DNA from: Flavobacteriaceae bacterium
GTDB lineage: Bacteria; Bacteroidota; Bacteroidia; Flavobacteriales; Flavobacteriaceae
DNA: 64,000 nucleotides
NCBI GenBank assembly: GCA_028284005.1
Contig: JANQSO010000007.1
Coordinates: forward strand, 496,001-560,000
Direction of reading: 5' to 3'
Within the stretch, counting starts at the first letter, position 1. Each line of letters starts with the position of its first letter. Below the pieces are notes generated by a model that was not told the DNA's origin, ran no database searches, and saw nothing but the letters and a program-made list of their open reading frames with translations. Below, in pieces: positions 6,699 through 16,835 of this stretch. Position numbers and translations under genes: made by a program.

Positions 6699-7688
6699 AT
6701 TCTTGATGGAATCTTTTTCTCTTTTTTTCTGTTCCCTTTCTAATTTTCTAAAATATCCCCTAAACAAAAAGTTGTGTTTTAAAGCCTCCATATTCTCATT
6801 TAAACGGTACGTTGATTCTTTAATATTGATCATGGTCGTATCCAGATTCTTTACAAAAGTTGTATCCGAAGCCAAATAATTCAGGGCTCCTTTACCTGTT
6901 TTGAGCTCTTTCAGATACTCATCCAGGTTCCCGGTAACCGTATTTATATGCTCCCCGGAAGCTTCCAAGTTGTCAATAATGGTTTTTATTTTTTGTCCCG
7001 AAACACTGTCACTCAATAAAACTCCTGCTGCACTTTCATTGAAATTAACTGTAGAAATGATCCTATTGAGCTCTTTTATAGCTGCTGAAGCACCTATACT
7101 CGTTCTCTTTAACTGAAAAATACTGTGTTTCAGGTCCTGTGCCATAACAGAATCATTGATAAGCATCCCCAATGTCCCTTCCCCTTCAATCACTTTGGTT
7201 GTAATTCTAAGCAGGTCCGAGGTCAGTAAGGCAGCATTCTCATTGGTAACATTAAGAGTCGTCAATATATCATCTGCACCTATTTTACTATACGAACTAA
7301 TGGTATCTCCCGAAACGACCGGTAAAAAATCTCCTTCCTGCGGAAGGATATTAACGATCATACTACCCACCAGGCCATCTGATCCAATAGTAGCCACTGC
7401 ATTTTTTTTAATACGGGCCCCGATCTTTTCTTCAATGATCATTTCGACGATTATTTCAGATTCGCCAACCATTTCAATGCCACTCACCGTTCCCACATTG
7501 ATCCCCGAGTAGCGCACATTGTTTCCAGGCTGTAACCCATTCACATTGGTAAACTGCGCATTTAGCTTTATGTTCTTTCCAAAGAGGTTTTGCCTGTTGC
7601 CAATAAAATAGAGTGCAGACACCAGAAGTGCCGTTCCTAAGATAACAAAGACTCCTAATCGTATTTTTTGTGATGTGGACTGTTGCAT
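6687..7688 (-). CDS. mlaD: MlaD-family lipid-transport substrate-binding protein (MCE domain)
   Basis: A 333-residue protein with one N-terminal membrane helix (about 10-29) and one MCE domain (about 38-115, with LQPGNNVRYSGINVG). A long, helix-rich C-terminal region follows (about 130-333), ending in a basic tail. MCE proteins form periplasmic hexameric rings that shuttle phospholipids between the membranes. It is the last gene of a three-gene operon with the ATPase 4 nt upstream and the permease. MlaB and MlaC homologues are not next to it, as is usual in Bacteroidota. Confidence 0.88.
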   Translation of the reverse strand: MQQSTSQKIRLGVFVILGTALLVSALYFIGNRQNLFGKNIKLNAQFTNVNGLQPGNNVRYSGINVGTVSGIEMVGESEIIVEMIIEEKIGARIKKNAVATIGSDGLVGSMIVNILPQEGDFLPVVSGDTISSYSKIGADDILTTLNVTNENAALLTSDLLRITTKVIEGEGTLGMLINDSVMAQDLKHSIFQLKRTSIGASAAIKELNRIISTVNFNESAAGVLLSDSVSGQKIKTIIDNLEASGEHINTVTGNLDEYLKELKTGKGALNYLASDTTFVKNLDTTMINIKESTYRLNENMEALKHNFLFRGYFRKLEREQKKREKDSIKNLRK

Positions 7689-7692
7689 AACA

Positions 7693-8445
7693 TTAGTGTT
7701 TAAAAAAGGCTTTTACTTTTGGATCTTCGGACCGTATCAATTCCTGATACGTCCCTTCAATATAATTGATCCCATCGACCAATAAAATGATCCGATTTGA
7801 TATGACCCTGGCACAATCTACATCGTGCGTAATAATAAGGGACGAGGTTCCGTATTTTTTCTGAATGGTCCTCATTAACTGAATGATCTCTTTGGATGTA
7901 ATGGGGTCAAGGCCCGTTGTTGGTTCATCGTATAAAATGATCTTTGGTTTCAGGATAAGCGCCCTGGCCAGGGCCACTCTCCTCTTCATTCCTCCTGAAA
8001 GTTCTGCAGGCATCAGGTCGATCGCATCTTCCAGGCCTACATTCTCCAAAGCTTCCCGTACCAGGACTTCATTGCTTTCTTGTATGTTTAGTTTTACTTT
8101 ATGTCGCCGCAATGGAAATTCCAGGTTTTCACGGACCGTCATCGAATCATACAAGGCACTTCCCTGAAATAAGAAACCTATTTCCGTTCGCAGTATATCC
8201 AGTTCATTCTGCCCCAATACCGTGATATCCTGTTCTTTGATACGGATGCTTCCGCTATCGGCCTGCATAAGGCCCACCAGGCATTTTATCATTACCGATT
8301 TCCCGGAACCCGATTTTCCCATCACTACCAGATTTTCGCCTTCAAACAATCGCAGGTTGAACCCTCTGAGTACATGGTTGTCACCAAAACTCTTTTTAAG
8401 TTCTTTCAATTCCAGAACGGGCCGTATTTCTTTTTCAGAATTCAT
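7693..8445 (-). CDS. mlaF: MlaF-like ABC ATPase for lipid transport
   Basis: A 250-residue ABC ATPase with Walker A GKSGSGKS (43-50), Q-loop FLFQG, signature LSGGMKRR, Walker B IILYDEP and H-loop ITHD. The sequence clusters by motif with the MlaF/Ttg2A type. It energises the MlaE permease in the inner membrane. Its start overlaps the permease stop at 8445, so the pair is translationally coupled. Confidence 0.9.
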   Translation of the reverse strand: MNSEKEIRPVLELKELKKSFGDNHVLRGFNLRLFEGENLVVMGKSGSGKSVMIKCLVGLMQADSGSIRIKEQDITVLGQNELDILRTEIGFLFQGSALYDSMTVRENLEFPLRRHKVKLNIQESNEVLVREALENVGLEDAIDLMPAELSGGMKRRVALARALILKPKIILYDEPTTGLDPITSKEIIQLMRTIQKKYGTSSLIITHDVDCARVISNRIILLVDGINYIEGTYQELIRSEDPKVKAFFKH

Positions 8446-9227
8446 TATACTTCAAAAAATATATCCGTGACAAAAACAGCGATAAAATCAATTATAAATA
8501 ACAACATCGAGGTATACACCACCGCAGCATTGGACGCTTCCCCCACTCCTACGGTCCCTTTCTTACAATGATAGCCCTTATAGCAACCCACCAATCCAAT
8601 GGCAAAACCAAAAAAGAAAGATTTTACCGTAGCCGGAATGATATCACTGAATTTTAAAGCATCAAACACCTGATTAAAATATAACTGATAGGAAACCTCT
8701 CCTTTTAGATTTTCAACGATAGCCGAACCTACCAATGCAATGGTATCTCCAAAAACTATGAGCAACGGAAGCATTAAGGTAGTAGCGACAATACGTGTCA
8801 CTACCAAATATTTAAAGGGATTGGTCCCGGAAACCTCCATAGCGTCAATTTGCTCGGTTACCCGCATGGAGCCCAGCTCCGCTCCTATCCCCGATCCGAT
8901 CCTTCCCGCACAGATAAGCGCGATGATCACCGGCCCTATCTCTCTTACGATCGAAATACTCACCATGGAAGGCATCCAGGATTCTGCGCCAAATTCCATT
9001 AGAGTGGGACGTGATTGCAGGGTAAACACCAATCCCAGGATAAAACCGGTAACTCCTACCAGTAACAGGGACCTGTTACCCATATTGAAACATTGCCGTA
9101 ACAGTTCCTTAAACTCAAAGGGCCTTGTAAAGACTTCCTTAAAAAACCGAATGGCGAAAAAGGACATATCTCCCATTTCAATAAAAAAGGTTCTTACTTT
9201 TCTTACTATGAGTGATGATCCTTCCAT
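8445..9227 (-). CDS. mlaE: MlaE-family ABC permease
   Basis: An inner-membrane permease of about 260 residues with four to five helices and the MlaE motif around RIGSGIGAELGSMRVTEQID, preceded by SIVREIGPVI. I start it at the ATG at 9225-9227. A longer frame begins with TTG at 9254, but a consensus -7 box TATCTTTG lies at 9252-9259 on the minus strand, so that codon would precede the transcript start. First gene of the mlaEFD operon. Confidence 0.88.
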   Translation of the reverse strand: MEGSSLIVRKVRTFFIEMGDMSFFAIRFFKEVFTRPFEFKELLRQCFNMGNRSLLLVGVTGFILGLVFTLQSRPTLMEFGAESWMPSMVSISIVREIGPVIIALICAGRIGSGIGAELGSMRVTEQIDAMEVSGTNPFKYLVVTRIVATTLMLPLLIVFGDTIALVGSAIVENLKGEVSYQLYFNQVFDALKFSDIIPATVKSFFFGFAIGLVGCYKGYHCKKGTVGVGEASNAAVVYTSMLLFIIDFIAVFVTDIFFEV

Positions 9228-9306
9228 AGAGTATGCATTAACATACACTACCAAAGATAGGAGTGATGCCTTCCTTTTAAAATGATATAAATCAGCTTAG
9301 AATGAA

Positions 9307-9332
9307 AACAAAAACCACCTCGTTAAAGGTGG
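9307..9332 (-). terminator. Rho-independent terminator after the Rhs-immunity pair
   Basis: On the minus strand CCACCT-TTAACG-AGGTGG forms a 6-bp stem with a 6-nt loop, followed by TTTTTGTTTTC. It lies 24 nt beyond the stop of the DUF4304-like gene. Confidence 0.7.
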
Positions 9333-9355
9333 CTCATATATATTTCATAAACATT

Positions 9356-9802
9356 TTACGTTTCTGCTAATAAAGCTTTTTTAACTGCGGGTAAAAGCAA
9401 AATATCTTTACGAGAAGCAATGTTTAATATTCCTTTTTTGGTAGCTGCTTCTTCTACAAACGGGATAATAAAATCATTAAATAAAATATGTATTCTATTT
9501 ATTCTTGATATATCGTTTATTGGAGTTTCTAAATCAAAAACTTCTTTATATTCACTTGGTTGTCTTCTAAAAATATCTCCTGTGTCTTTTACTAAAGCTT
9601 TATCAATTTTATATGTTTTGCCAAAAATATCTTGTATATAGACTTTTATATTAAGGTCGTAATAATTTCCATATTTAGATTTTTGTAAATCTAAAACCGT
9701 AATAGTTTCTTCACTTTCCTTAAACCAACCTCCAAACTTTCTTGAGAAATTATATGAAGAAGCAATATTGTTAAACTCTTTTTTTAGTTCTCTTCCTTCC
9801 AT
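9356..9802 (-). CDS. DUF4304-like protein, candidate immunity protein for the Rhs toxin
   Basis: A 148-residue protein without signal peptide. Its middle motif VLDLQKSKYGNYYDLNI (about 36-52) resembles DUF4304 proteins, many of which lie next to polymorphic toxins. It begins 1 nt after the stop of the rhs gene, on the same strand, and is followed by a terminator. Position directly after the toxin tip is the standard place for a cognate immunity gene. The region is visibly more AT-rich than the rhs body (17 G/C in the 60 bases at 9421-9480 against 22 at 12541-12600). Immunity function is inference from context; the family call is from motif memory. Confidence 0.65.
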   Translation of the reverse strand: MEGRELKKEFNNIASSYNFSRKFGGWFKESEETITVLDLQKSKYGNYYDLNIKVYIQDIFGKTYKIDKALVKDTGDIFRRQPSEYKEVFDLETPINDISRINRIHILFNDFIIPFVEEAATKKGILNIASRKDILLLPAVKKALLAET

Positions 9803-9803
9803 C

Positions 9804-12800
9804 TTAATATGTATCTAATACTGTTTTCCATTCAATACCTTTAAATCTATCCATAGATTCTAATTCCTTCTTATACCTTTCTAATTGTTTTATGCCTTCT
9901 TTAATAGCTCTTGGGTTATTTGGTTTTAACTCATAAATAATGCCATTTTCAATATCCAAGAAATCAATCCTGCTTTTACTTGGGAGAACAAATTCTTTAA
10001 AAGTACTTACTTTGTCTTCCAAATGTGATCTATAAGCTTTGTGCATTTTATTACCAAGATTTAAACTTGATTTTGTTTGTTTAGCTGTTTTGTAAACTCT
10101 AACACCTGCAATTATTTCAACAGCAACTCTTTCAACCAATAATTCAGGTCCAAAAATAAAACTTGCAACAATACCAACATTCCTTAAAGTCTCTCCAGCT
10201 TTCTGGAAGCGTGGATTGTTCTTTGCGCCTTCCCAAATATCGCTTGCGCTAACTTCCCTGTTTTGCCACTCAGAGATATTGACACCATCTTTTTTCGCAT
10301 CAGCTAACGCATTGTCACCAGAATAAAGATTCGTAACGGTTTTTCTGTCGTAAGAATCCAACACCTGTAATTGGTATTGTGATTTTATTCCTGACCATTC
10401 GCCCTCACGAGAGTCGTAATTAACTTGTCTATCAAAACGCGCAGTATAACTGCCATCATTATTTTTTATGAGATTGTAAACTTGCACCGAGAGTTTTTCA
10501 AGTCCTTCGAGTTCCACAGAACTTACTGGATCGTTCTCCGAGAAGTTGTAAACTCCATTGTAAAGGTAATCCTCTGCCAATGGATCAACCTGCCAAAATC
10601 GTGCCGTAGCTGGGTCACCAAAACGATACTTCCATTCATATATATTCAAATCAAGGTTTTTCGTGAACTCCTGTCCTTGATATGTCTTGTAGTTATACTC
10701 TGTGCCATTTATTACATTATTGTACCCTTTATGCTTTAAGCCAAATGGATAATAGTTATTCTCCTCAATGATCTCTGAGGTGGTAATACTACCATTATCG
10801 TTATAATCAGAATAAGATAAACGTATATTACCTAAATGGTCCTTATATTGGTAAACATAGTCATATTCCCCTTTCTTGTTAACTTCCACATAACCTTCGG
10901 GGTGAGAAAAGAACTTAAGCCTGTCGCCCGCATTGGTGATCTCGTAGATGTAATTGCCCGCATAGTCTGTTTTAACGGTCGTTCCGCCCTCAGATACTCT
11001 TTTCTGTAGCTTAACCCCCGTAGCGTCATACACATACTCAATCCCGTCTTTGCCAATGGTTATTTTAGTAGGTAAGTTCAGATGATTATAGGAAATGCCG
11101 CTAATATCCTTGTTTTTATCTTCGGTCATATTACCATTAGCGTCATAAGTATAGTCATTATCAATATTTGTCCCATCCTTAAAACCTTCTTCTCCAAAAC
11201 TCCAGGTGACCGCTTCATCCACTTTCAACAGCTGGTTGCCATCATAACTATAGGTCAATTTATCCATCTGACTCGCATTGCCTCTATATACCCCGTTACG
11301 AGTAAGATTCAGCAGGTTCCCGTTCTTATCATATCTAACGTCATAGAGTTGGAATTTGCCACCTTCCTGGTCCAGATTAGGGCCGGATTTAAATGTAGCT
11401 GCCGTAATACGGTTTAAGTCATCATACGCGTAGGAGTAAGCTCGTTTGGTATTATCGTTTGCGGTTATCCAATGCGTTAACCCAATATTCCCATTGTACA
11501 GGTTTGGCGCCCATAGATTACTTATTCCTCCTTCATTATAATTGATCTGAAAGGCAAATAGATCGGTTCCCAATGTTGCAGGGTCATTGATCTTTTTCAG
11601 CCAGCCCCTTATGTTATAACTGTAATCTACTGTTTGTAGTGGCGAAGCTTCGGTATTTCCCACACCTTTGGAAACCAGTTGCCCTAACTCATCATATTCG
11701 TTCTTAACAATAAGTTCCTGAGGTTCTCCGGAGATCTTTTGTTTTTGCGTCAACAATCTTCCAGCATGGTCATAAGTAAATAGATCGATAGTTACTATGT
11801 TGGGATTGGTTCCACGGGTATGCGTAGTCTCGGTTTCCAGTACCCGGCCGTTGAAGTCATCCAGGTCCGTTTCAACAAGATCCACTGTACTCAAATAATC
11901 ATTTTTACTCTTTACATAAATTGCACGGCCTTTTTCATCATAATAAGTAACGGAAATGATCCAGTCATTGGTGTCCAGTGCCCGTATTTTGGTTCCGGTT
12001 GCCAGCGATTGCGTAAGGCTTGTAACGGAAGCACTGTAGACCGTTCCGGGATTGGATGCTATGGCCGTTAGTTCAGCATTGTATGTATCGTAATAGTTAA
12101 CGGTATACAATCTCCTCACCTGCGGAAAAATATCATTGGTATAATAGAGCGCTGTATTGTCTACAGTAATAGGCGTGCTTAACGGAACTTCATTCACAGT
12201 ATTACTTCCGAAGGTAACATTATCAATAACACCCTGCATCTCGGTTCGGGTCCAATGGTATCCGTCCTTCCAATACAACCCGGTATACGCGACTCTTGAG
12301 AAGGCGTCGTATTTGGTAATAAGCCATCTGCCATTCACCCGTAGGTTGGCATCCTGCGTTAAGAACGGACGGTCCAACCGGTCATAGATGATATATTCCC
12401 AGTCCTTACCCGGAATCCTTTTCTCTACCAGCCGGTTGTGTTTGTCATAGCGGTACTGGTAACATAATTTTTCCAGTATGGTTTGTATGACATTGTTACT
12501 TCCATCCAATACCGCATCGGACCCTTCCGGTGATAACACATAGGTAAGGTTTCCAAAATCATCATATACATACTGGGTATCATGTGCAGTATTACTGTCG
12601 TATGTACGTTTCAGGATAACACGCCCTTGTTTGTCTTTGTATTCTTCAACAGTATGATCTTTCCCGCTGGCTGTGGTCCAGTTCTCATCTTTAGTGATGG
12701 TCTTGTAAAGTTCTCCGGCATCATAGGTTCCTACATAGGACAATTCCGGTGCTTCGGTATTCCCGGAAGTGAAAGTAACCCGGTACAGTTTCACAGCATC

Positions 12801-15800
12801 GGCAGTTGTGTTGGTTTGATAGTCAAACTTAACGCTATGGTCGGTATCACTATTGGGATAGACTTGCCAGAACTTCCCGGGAGCGCCTTGTTCCAATATT
12901 CTATTGAGTGGCGCATCTTCAAAATGCTTTTCAGAATACGCGTTAATAGTTGTTGCATTCACCTGTGCTTCGGGATATTTTGCCAGGTAATAGGCTTCCA
13001 GGTCATTTAACAAGGTATTCATATTCCTGAAGGCCAGGGAACCCGTACCCGGAGTCTGTGACGCATTGGCATACGGCAAATACTCCTTGGGTTGGCGGCC
13101 ATAATCATCATATACAACAGGAGTAATAATATCCTGCTTGTTCCCGCCGCCTTGCTTTACAATGGTTTGTTTGGGTCGTCCCAGGCCATCAAGATATGTT
13201 CTGGTTTCAATTTTTTCATCGTCTGTCACACTTCCGGTGGTTGTCCCAACCTGATAGGAAATAGACTGTACATAATTTTCATTAGCTGTAAGCCCGCGAT
13301 AATAATAGCTGTTCTTATTAACAAGATACCCGTCCTTGTCCTTTACACTTTCCAGTCGGTTGAGATCGTCATACACATATGTCATGATATACCCCCTGGG
13401 ATCGGTGACAGAAGTTGCTCCTTTCAATGGATCATAAGTAAGAGTCGTCACCATGGCATCTTGTAAATCGGGATGGGTACGAATAGCTTCCAAAGCCGTC
13501 TTTAAACTGGCCTCCGTTGTTGCATCCACATCATTGTTAGAAGCTGTGACAGCAGTTGCAATGGTATTCTGTAGACCGGTTGACATTCCTGTGTAGCTTG
13601 CATTTTCGATCTTGGCAATTGGCAGGGTTTTCTGATATCCCCAAACATAGATGATATGAGTACCATTTGTTTTACTTAGTTCCAATGGGTTACCAAGATC
13701 ATCGTAATCGTAAAATTGTATTCGTTCCTGAGGAAGGTCACTTTCCTTTGCGGTTTCGATGGTCAGTGGTACGACCACATCGGTTTCAGGTTCGAAGTAA
13801 TTTGTGTTGGTCTGAGATAATTTTGTTCCGTTTCGGTATGTTTCCATACCTACAACCTCATTGATCTTATTCAGGTCGTTTAGCCTGCTTATTACAGCAG
13901 AGCCATTATAGTTAGGAGGAAGTCCGCCTAACGGATAGTAATATTTTGTGGTAAGGGTTTCCGTATTCCCGTCCTCTTCATAAACAGTTGCCTGTTCGGC
14001 AATTTGAAAATTGAGAGCATTGTACGTAAATGTTTGAGAGGTCTCTGTTTGAGACTGAACATCATTCTCATCGTAAAAATAATCGCGGCTAACGGTTTCT
14101 GCCAACTTGGCCCAACCGGATTCTACCGGATTGTAAACCAGATAATAAGGTGCATCCCCACAACTTATATAACTGGAACTTGAAAAGCAGGGGCCATCGC
14201 ACCCGTTAGGAAAGCCAAAACATTGGTTTAATGGGTTCTCGGGTGCTGTAGAACTATCGTAATTGTCATAGGTATGAAAGTACATGGCCCATAAGCAGTC
14301 CGGTTGGCGGTATAATCTGTATGAGGGGGCTATATCTTCCTCAACAAAATCATAGCTGTTTTCAACCTCGCTAAGTTTTCCGGGTGGTTCTACTCCGGGG
14401 AGTATAGGAGTTGTATTATGCCTGAATACCTGCTTTTTTAATAATAAACCTCTTTTGAAATCCAGGTTTTTGGGAGGTAAAGGATCCGGGTAATTAAAGA
14501 CCTCTGTCTGATTGGCATAATCCTGTGGTGAAGTAAAGGTATATCTTGTAAATCCATTATCTTCTTCGGAAACACTTACCGTTTTATATCCCACATAACT
14601 TCCTTGTGTAAGTTCTACATTCAACCCCTTGGTAAATACATTGAAATACAATGTTGGAGTAATAATATTGCTCGATACACAGGTGAACTCATTATTGAAC
14701 AAATGCTTTTTAAACTCTTCCGTATAGGAAAGATTAAGGCCGTTAATATCACCGTCAATTGCTCCTGAAGACATGTCAAAATCTCCAACATCTCTATAGT
14801 CGTAAGATATCTTACGGGAAGGGAGCGTGTTTACCTGATCGTCATCTTTAAAAACAATACTCTTAATGCGAACTCCTCCCCCATATATGAATTTGGAAAT
14901 CTGTGTTGTATAGGAAATATTGTTGTAGCACAGATCGAAAGTTAGTCTCGCACAATTATTCAACATATAAAAACGGATCTCATAGGTCCCGGAGTTTAAG
15001 TCCAGGATAAGCTGGTCCTGATCCAGGTCACTAAGCCTTATATTTGTTTCATAACTATTCAGGCCGGTCCCCAGGATCTTTATCAATGAATTGGAGAGTA
15101 CACTTTCTTCCGTATCTCCGCTACAACCCGTAAGGTCAACATTAATATTACTTATATTGAAAACTACTCGACTTGTTTGAGCTATTGTAAATGTATTGGT
15201 TTGCGGAAAGGGAGGGCCTTGTGCATAATTATCCACATCACTGTCATAACTATATGATTGACCTCCGGTAAGCACCCAGTTATCTGGATTTAGTTCCTGA
15301 TATTTAATATCTGGCAAGGCTACGGCAATGGTATCGTTCGAAGTTCCAATTCCTCCCAGAGCACCTATTTTACTTTGATACGTAATTGTATTGTGCTCAA
15401 AGGTGAATTCCTTACCCCCTCCGGTAGGATATATGATCTTTTGTAATAACCCTTTCTTTATTGCACTCTTATCAAAAGGATTTGATGTATTACAATAGGA
15501 GTTAAAGGTTAAAATTGACATCCCTTCATTATACCCCCAGGCATCGGTAATTGAATCAAAAGGAGGTAATCCTTCTTTGTCAATATATTCCAGTGTATAT
15601 GTATTGGTTTCCAGACCGGCTTTTTCATCAACACTTGTAAGCCATAATCGGTCCAATTGGGGGTTAGTGTCATAATTCAATGTAAAGCGTTTATTTTCGG
15701 CAAGGTTTACATCCTTAATAAGAATATCCTTTAGAATGGCTCCTCCGGTTTCCGGGTGTGAACCCTGTACTAAGAACTCTATGCGTGTACTATCTCTAAA

Positions 15801-16835
15801 AATTACTTTGGATAATTTTTGAGTATAGGCAGTAGTGGTATAATAAGCAACATTTCTCTTTGCCGGGAGTACCCCCGGGTTATAGGAGTTTATGATCATA
15901 TTATTCCAATTTGACGGAGTACTGGACGGTGTGATCTCTCTATAAGTACGTGTTATTGATGCAGTATAATTCTCAATGATTTCCTGATATTCAAAACGAG
16001 CCAGTTCTTTTGAATTACTGGTCTCTATCTTTGTTAAGTACCACGCATTGGTAGTGGTTCCCTGTGTCCCCTGGCCCTGTAGTGATTGATTCCCTCCAAA
16101 ATATTCTACGGCTACCAGTGGATCTGAATATATTCTTTCCTGCTGACTAAAAGTAAAGCGGTTCCCTTTGGTGTCTATGATGGTAAAAGCATTTAAACTA
16201 AAAGCATTCCCTCCCGGTGTTCCATAATCGATCTCTATTTTAATATTCTGGTCCCTTGTTAAAAGTTTTGGTACCAGTGCACCATTTTCCTTTACGATCA
16301 CAAAGCGCCCTGTCAAGCCTAAAGCATTGAACTGGAACAAGTCGGATTCATAATCATATTTTTCATAAGGTGTACCATTCGCTCTCCAACCAAACTTTCC
16401 CTGATTCACCAAAAGCGGATTTTGGAAATTCCAATAATCATCATTGTGAAAAACCCCAGTAGCAGTTGCGGGGCCCGGAAAAGTAGCATCTCCTTTTGGT
16501 TTCTCATCTGCTGTACCTCTAACTGTTCTTGATATAACACCACCTGCTTCCAGGCTCCATCCTGTTCCAACCCAGCCGGAGCGGTTGTTTATTTTTATCC
16601 CCTGGGTGTTGTAGCTCAAGGCAATATTGATTCCTAATTCACTGTTCATAGCTTTGCTATAAAGCGGTATGGAAATATTGGGTTGCCCTGTATAATGACT
16701 CACAGGAACTTCTTCGAACTGCATCAAACTTGCTACAGTAGGTGAAGGCGGAATTACTTTAGGCAATTCCTGAGCTGTTGAAAAGTTAAAACTAAATAGT
16801 AATATGGCTAAGGAGGAAAATAGAAACTTATTCAT
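9804..16835 (-). CDS. Secreted Rhs/YD-repeat protein with C-terminal nuclease-like toxin tip
   Basis: A 2343-residue protein with a Sec signal peptide (1-21, ending STAQ). The N-terminal part (about 22-1000) resembles the DUF6443 region of Bacteroidota Rhs proteins. From about 1050 on there are many YD-type repeats (YDDLGN, YDKHNR, YDANGN). The RHS core ends at about 2074-2113 with DPATARFWQVDPLAEDY and YNFSENDP. The 230-residue tip after it is variable: about 2255-2343 shows a PD-(D/E)xK-like pattern, D2291 and E2302-L-K2304, followed by QLERYKKEL, as in restriction-fold toxins (Tox-REase group). No T9SS C-terminal sorting domain was seen. An immunity candidate follows 1 nt downstream. Nuclease activity is inferred. 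Confidence 0.85.
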   Translation of the reverse strand: MNKFLFSSLAILLFSFNFSTAQELPKVIPPSPTVASLMQFEEVPVSHYTGQPNISIPLYSKAMNSELGINIALSYNTQGIKINNRSGWVGTGWSLEAGGVISRTVRGTADEKPKGDATFPGPATATGVFHNDDYWNFQNPLLVNQGKFGWRANGTPYEKYDYESDLFQFNALGLTGRFVIVKENGALVPKLLTRDQNIKIEIDYGTPGGNAFSLNAFTIIDTKGNRFTFSQQERIYSDPLVAVEYFGGNQSLQGQGTQGTTTNAWYLTKIETSNSKELARFEYQEIIENYTASITRTYREITPSSTPSNWNNMIINSYNPGVLPAKRNVAYYTTTAYTQKLSKVIFRDSTRIEFLVQGSHPETGGAILKDILIKDVNLAENKRFTLNYDTNPQLDRLWLTSVDEKAGLETNTYTLEYIDKEGLPPFDSITDAWGYNEGMSILTFNSYCNTSNPFDKSAIKKGLLQKIIYPTGGGKEFTFEHNTITYQSKIGALGGIGTSNDTIAVALPDIKYQELNPDNWVLTGGQSYSYDSDVDNYAQGPPFPQTNTFTIAQTSRVVFNISNINVDLTGCSGDTEESVLSNSLIKILGTGLNSYETNIRLSDLDQDQLILDLNSGTYEIRFYMLNNCARLTFDLCYNNISYTTQISKFIYGGGVRIKSIVFKDDDQVNTLPSRKISYDYRDVGDFDMSSGAIDGDINGLNLSYTEEFKKHLFNNEFTCVSSNIITPTLYFNVFTKGLNVELTQGSYVGYKTVSVSEEDNGFTRYTFTSPQDYANQTEVFNYPDPLPPKNLDFKRGLLLKKQVFRHNTTPILPGVEPPGKLSEVENSYDFVEEDIAPSYRLYRQPDCLWAMYFHTYDNYDSSTAPENPLNQCFGFPNGCDGPCFSSSSYISCGDAPYYLVYNPVESGWAKLAETVSRDYFYDENDVQSQTETSQTFTYNALNFQIAEQATVYEEDGNTETLTTKYYYPLGGLPPNYNGSAVISRLNDLNKINEVVGMETYRNGTKLSQTNTNYFEPETDVVVPLTIETAKESDLPQERIQFYDYDDLGNPLELSKTNGTHIIYVWGYQKTLPIAKIENASYTGMSTGLQNTIATAVTASNNDVDATTEASLKTALEAIRTHPDLQDAMVTTLTYDPLKGATSVTDPRGYIMTYVYDDLNRLESVKDKDGYLVNKNSYYYRGLTANENYVQSISYQVGTTTGSVTDDEKIETRTYLDGLGRPKQTIVKQGGGNKQDIITPVVYDDYGRQPKEYLPYANASQTPGTGSLAFRNMNTLLNDLEAYYLAKYPEAQVNATTINAYSEKHFEDAPLNRILEQGAPGKFWQVYPNSDTDHSVKFDYQTNTTADAVKLYRVTFTSGNTEAPELSYVGTYDAGELYKTITKDENWTTASGKDHTVEEYKDKQGRVILKRTYDSNTAHDTQYVYDDFGNLTYVLSPEGSDAVLDGSNNVIQTILEKLCYQYRYDKHNRLVEKRIPGKDWEYIIYDRLDRPFLTQDANLRVNGRWLITKYDAFSRVAYTGLYWKDGYHWTRTEMQGVIDNVTFGSNTVNEVPLSTPITVDNTALYYTNDIFPQVRRLYTVNYYDTYNAELTAIASNPGTVYSASVTSLTQSLATGTKIRALDTNDWIISVTYYDEKGRAIYVKSKNDYLSTVDLVETDLDDFNGRVLETETTHTRGTNPNIVTIDLFTYDHAGRLLTQKQKISGEPQELIVKNEYDELGQLVSKGVGNTEASPLQTVDYSYNIRGWLKKINDPATLGTDLFAFQINYNEGGISNLWAPNLYNGNIGLTHWITANDNTKRAYSYAYDDLNRITAATFKSGPNLDQEGGKFQLYDVRYDKNGNLLNLTRNGVYRGNASQMDKLTYSYDGNQLLKVDEAVTWSFGEEGFKDGTNIDNDYTYDANGNMTEDKNKDISGISYNHLNLPTKITIGKDGIEYVYDATGVKLQKRVSEGGTTVKTDYAGNYIYEITNAGDRLKFFSHPEGYVEVNKKGEYDYVYQYKDHLGNIRLSYSDYNDNGSITTSEIIEENNYYPFGLKHKGYNNVINGTEYNYKTYQGQEFTKNLDLNIYEWKYRFGDPATARFWQVDPLAEDYLYNGVYNFSENDPVSSVELEGLEKLSVQVYNLIKNNDGSYTARFDRQVNYDSREGEWSGIKSQYQLQVLDSYDRKTVTNLYSGDNALADAKKDGVNISEWQNREVSASDIWEGAKNNPRFQKAGETLRNVGIVASFIFGPELLVERVAVEIIAGVRVYKTAKQTKSSLNLGNKMHKAYRSHLEDKVSTFKEFVLPSKSRIDFLDIENGIIYELKPNNPRAIKEGIKQLERYKKELESMDRFKGIEWKTVLDTY

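Noticed and set aside
9252-9254. TTG as start of mlaE
   Set aside because: It overlaps a -7 box (9252-9259); the ATG at 9227 is downstream of it and gives a normal MlaE length.
12582-13864. Several plus-strand frames of 60-140 codons opposite the rhs gene
   Set aside because: They are shadows of a long, motif-rich coding frame and show no independent motifs or promoters.
9804-16835. The rhs gene as part of a mobile element
   Set aside because: No transposase, integrase, terminal inverted repeats or direct repeats were seen around it; only the tip looks exchanged.
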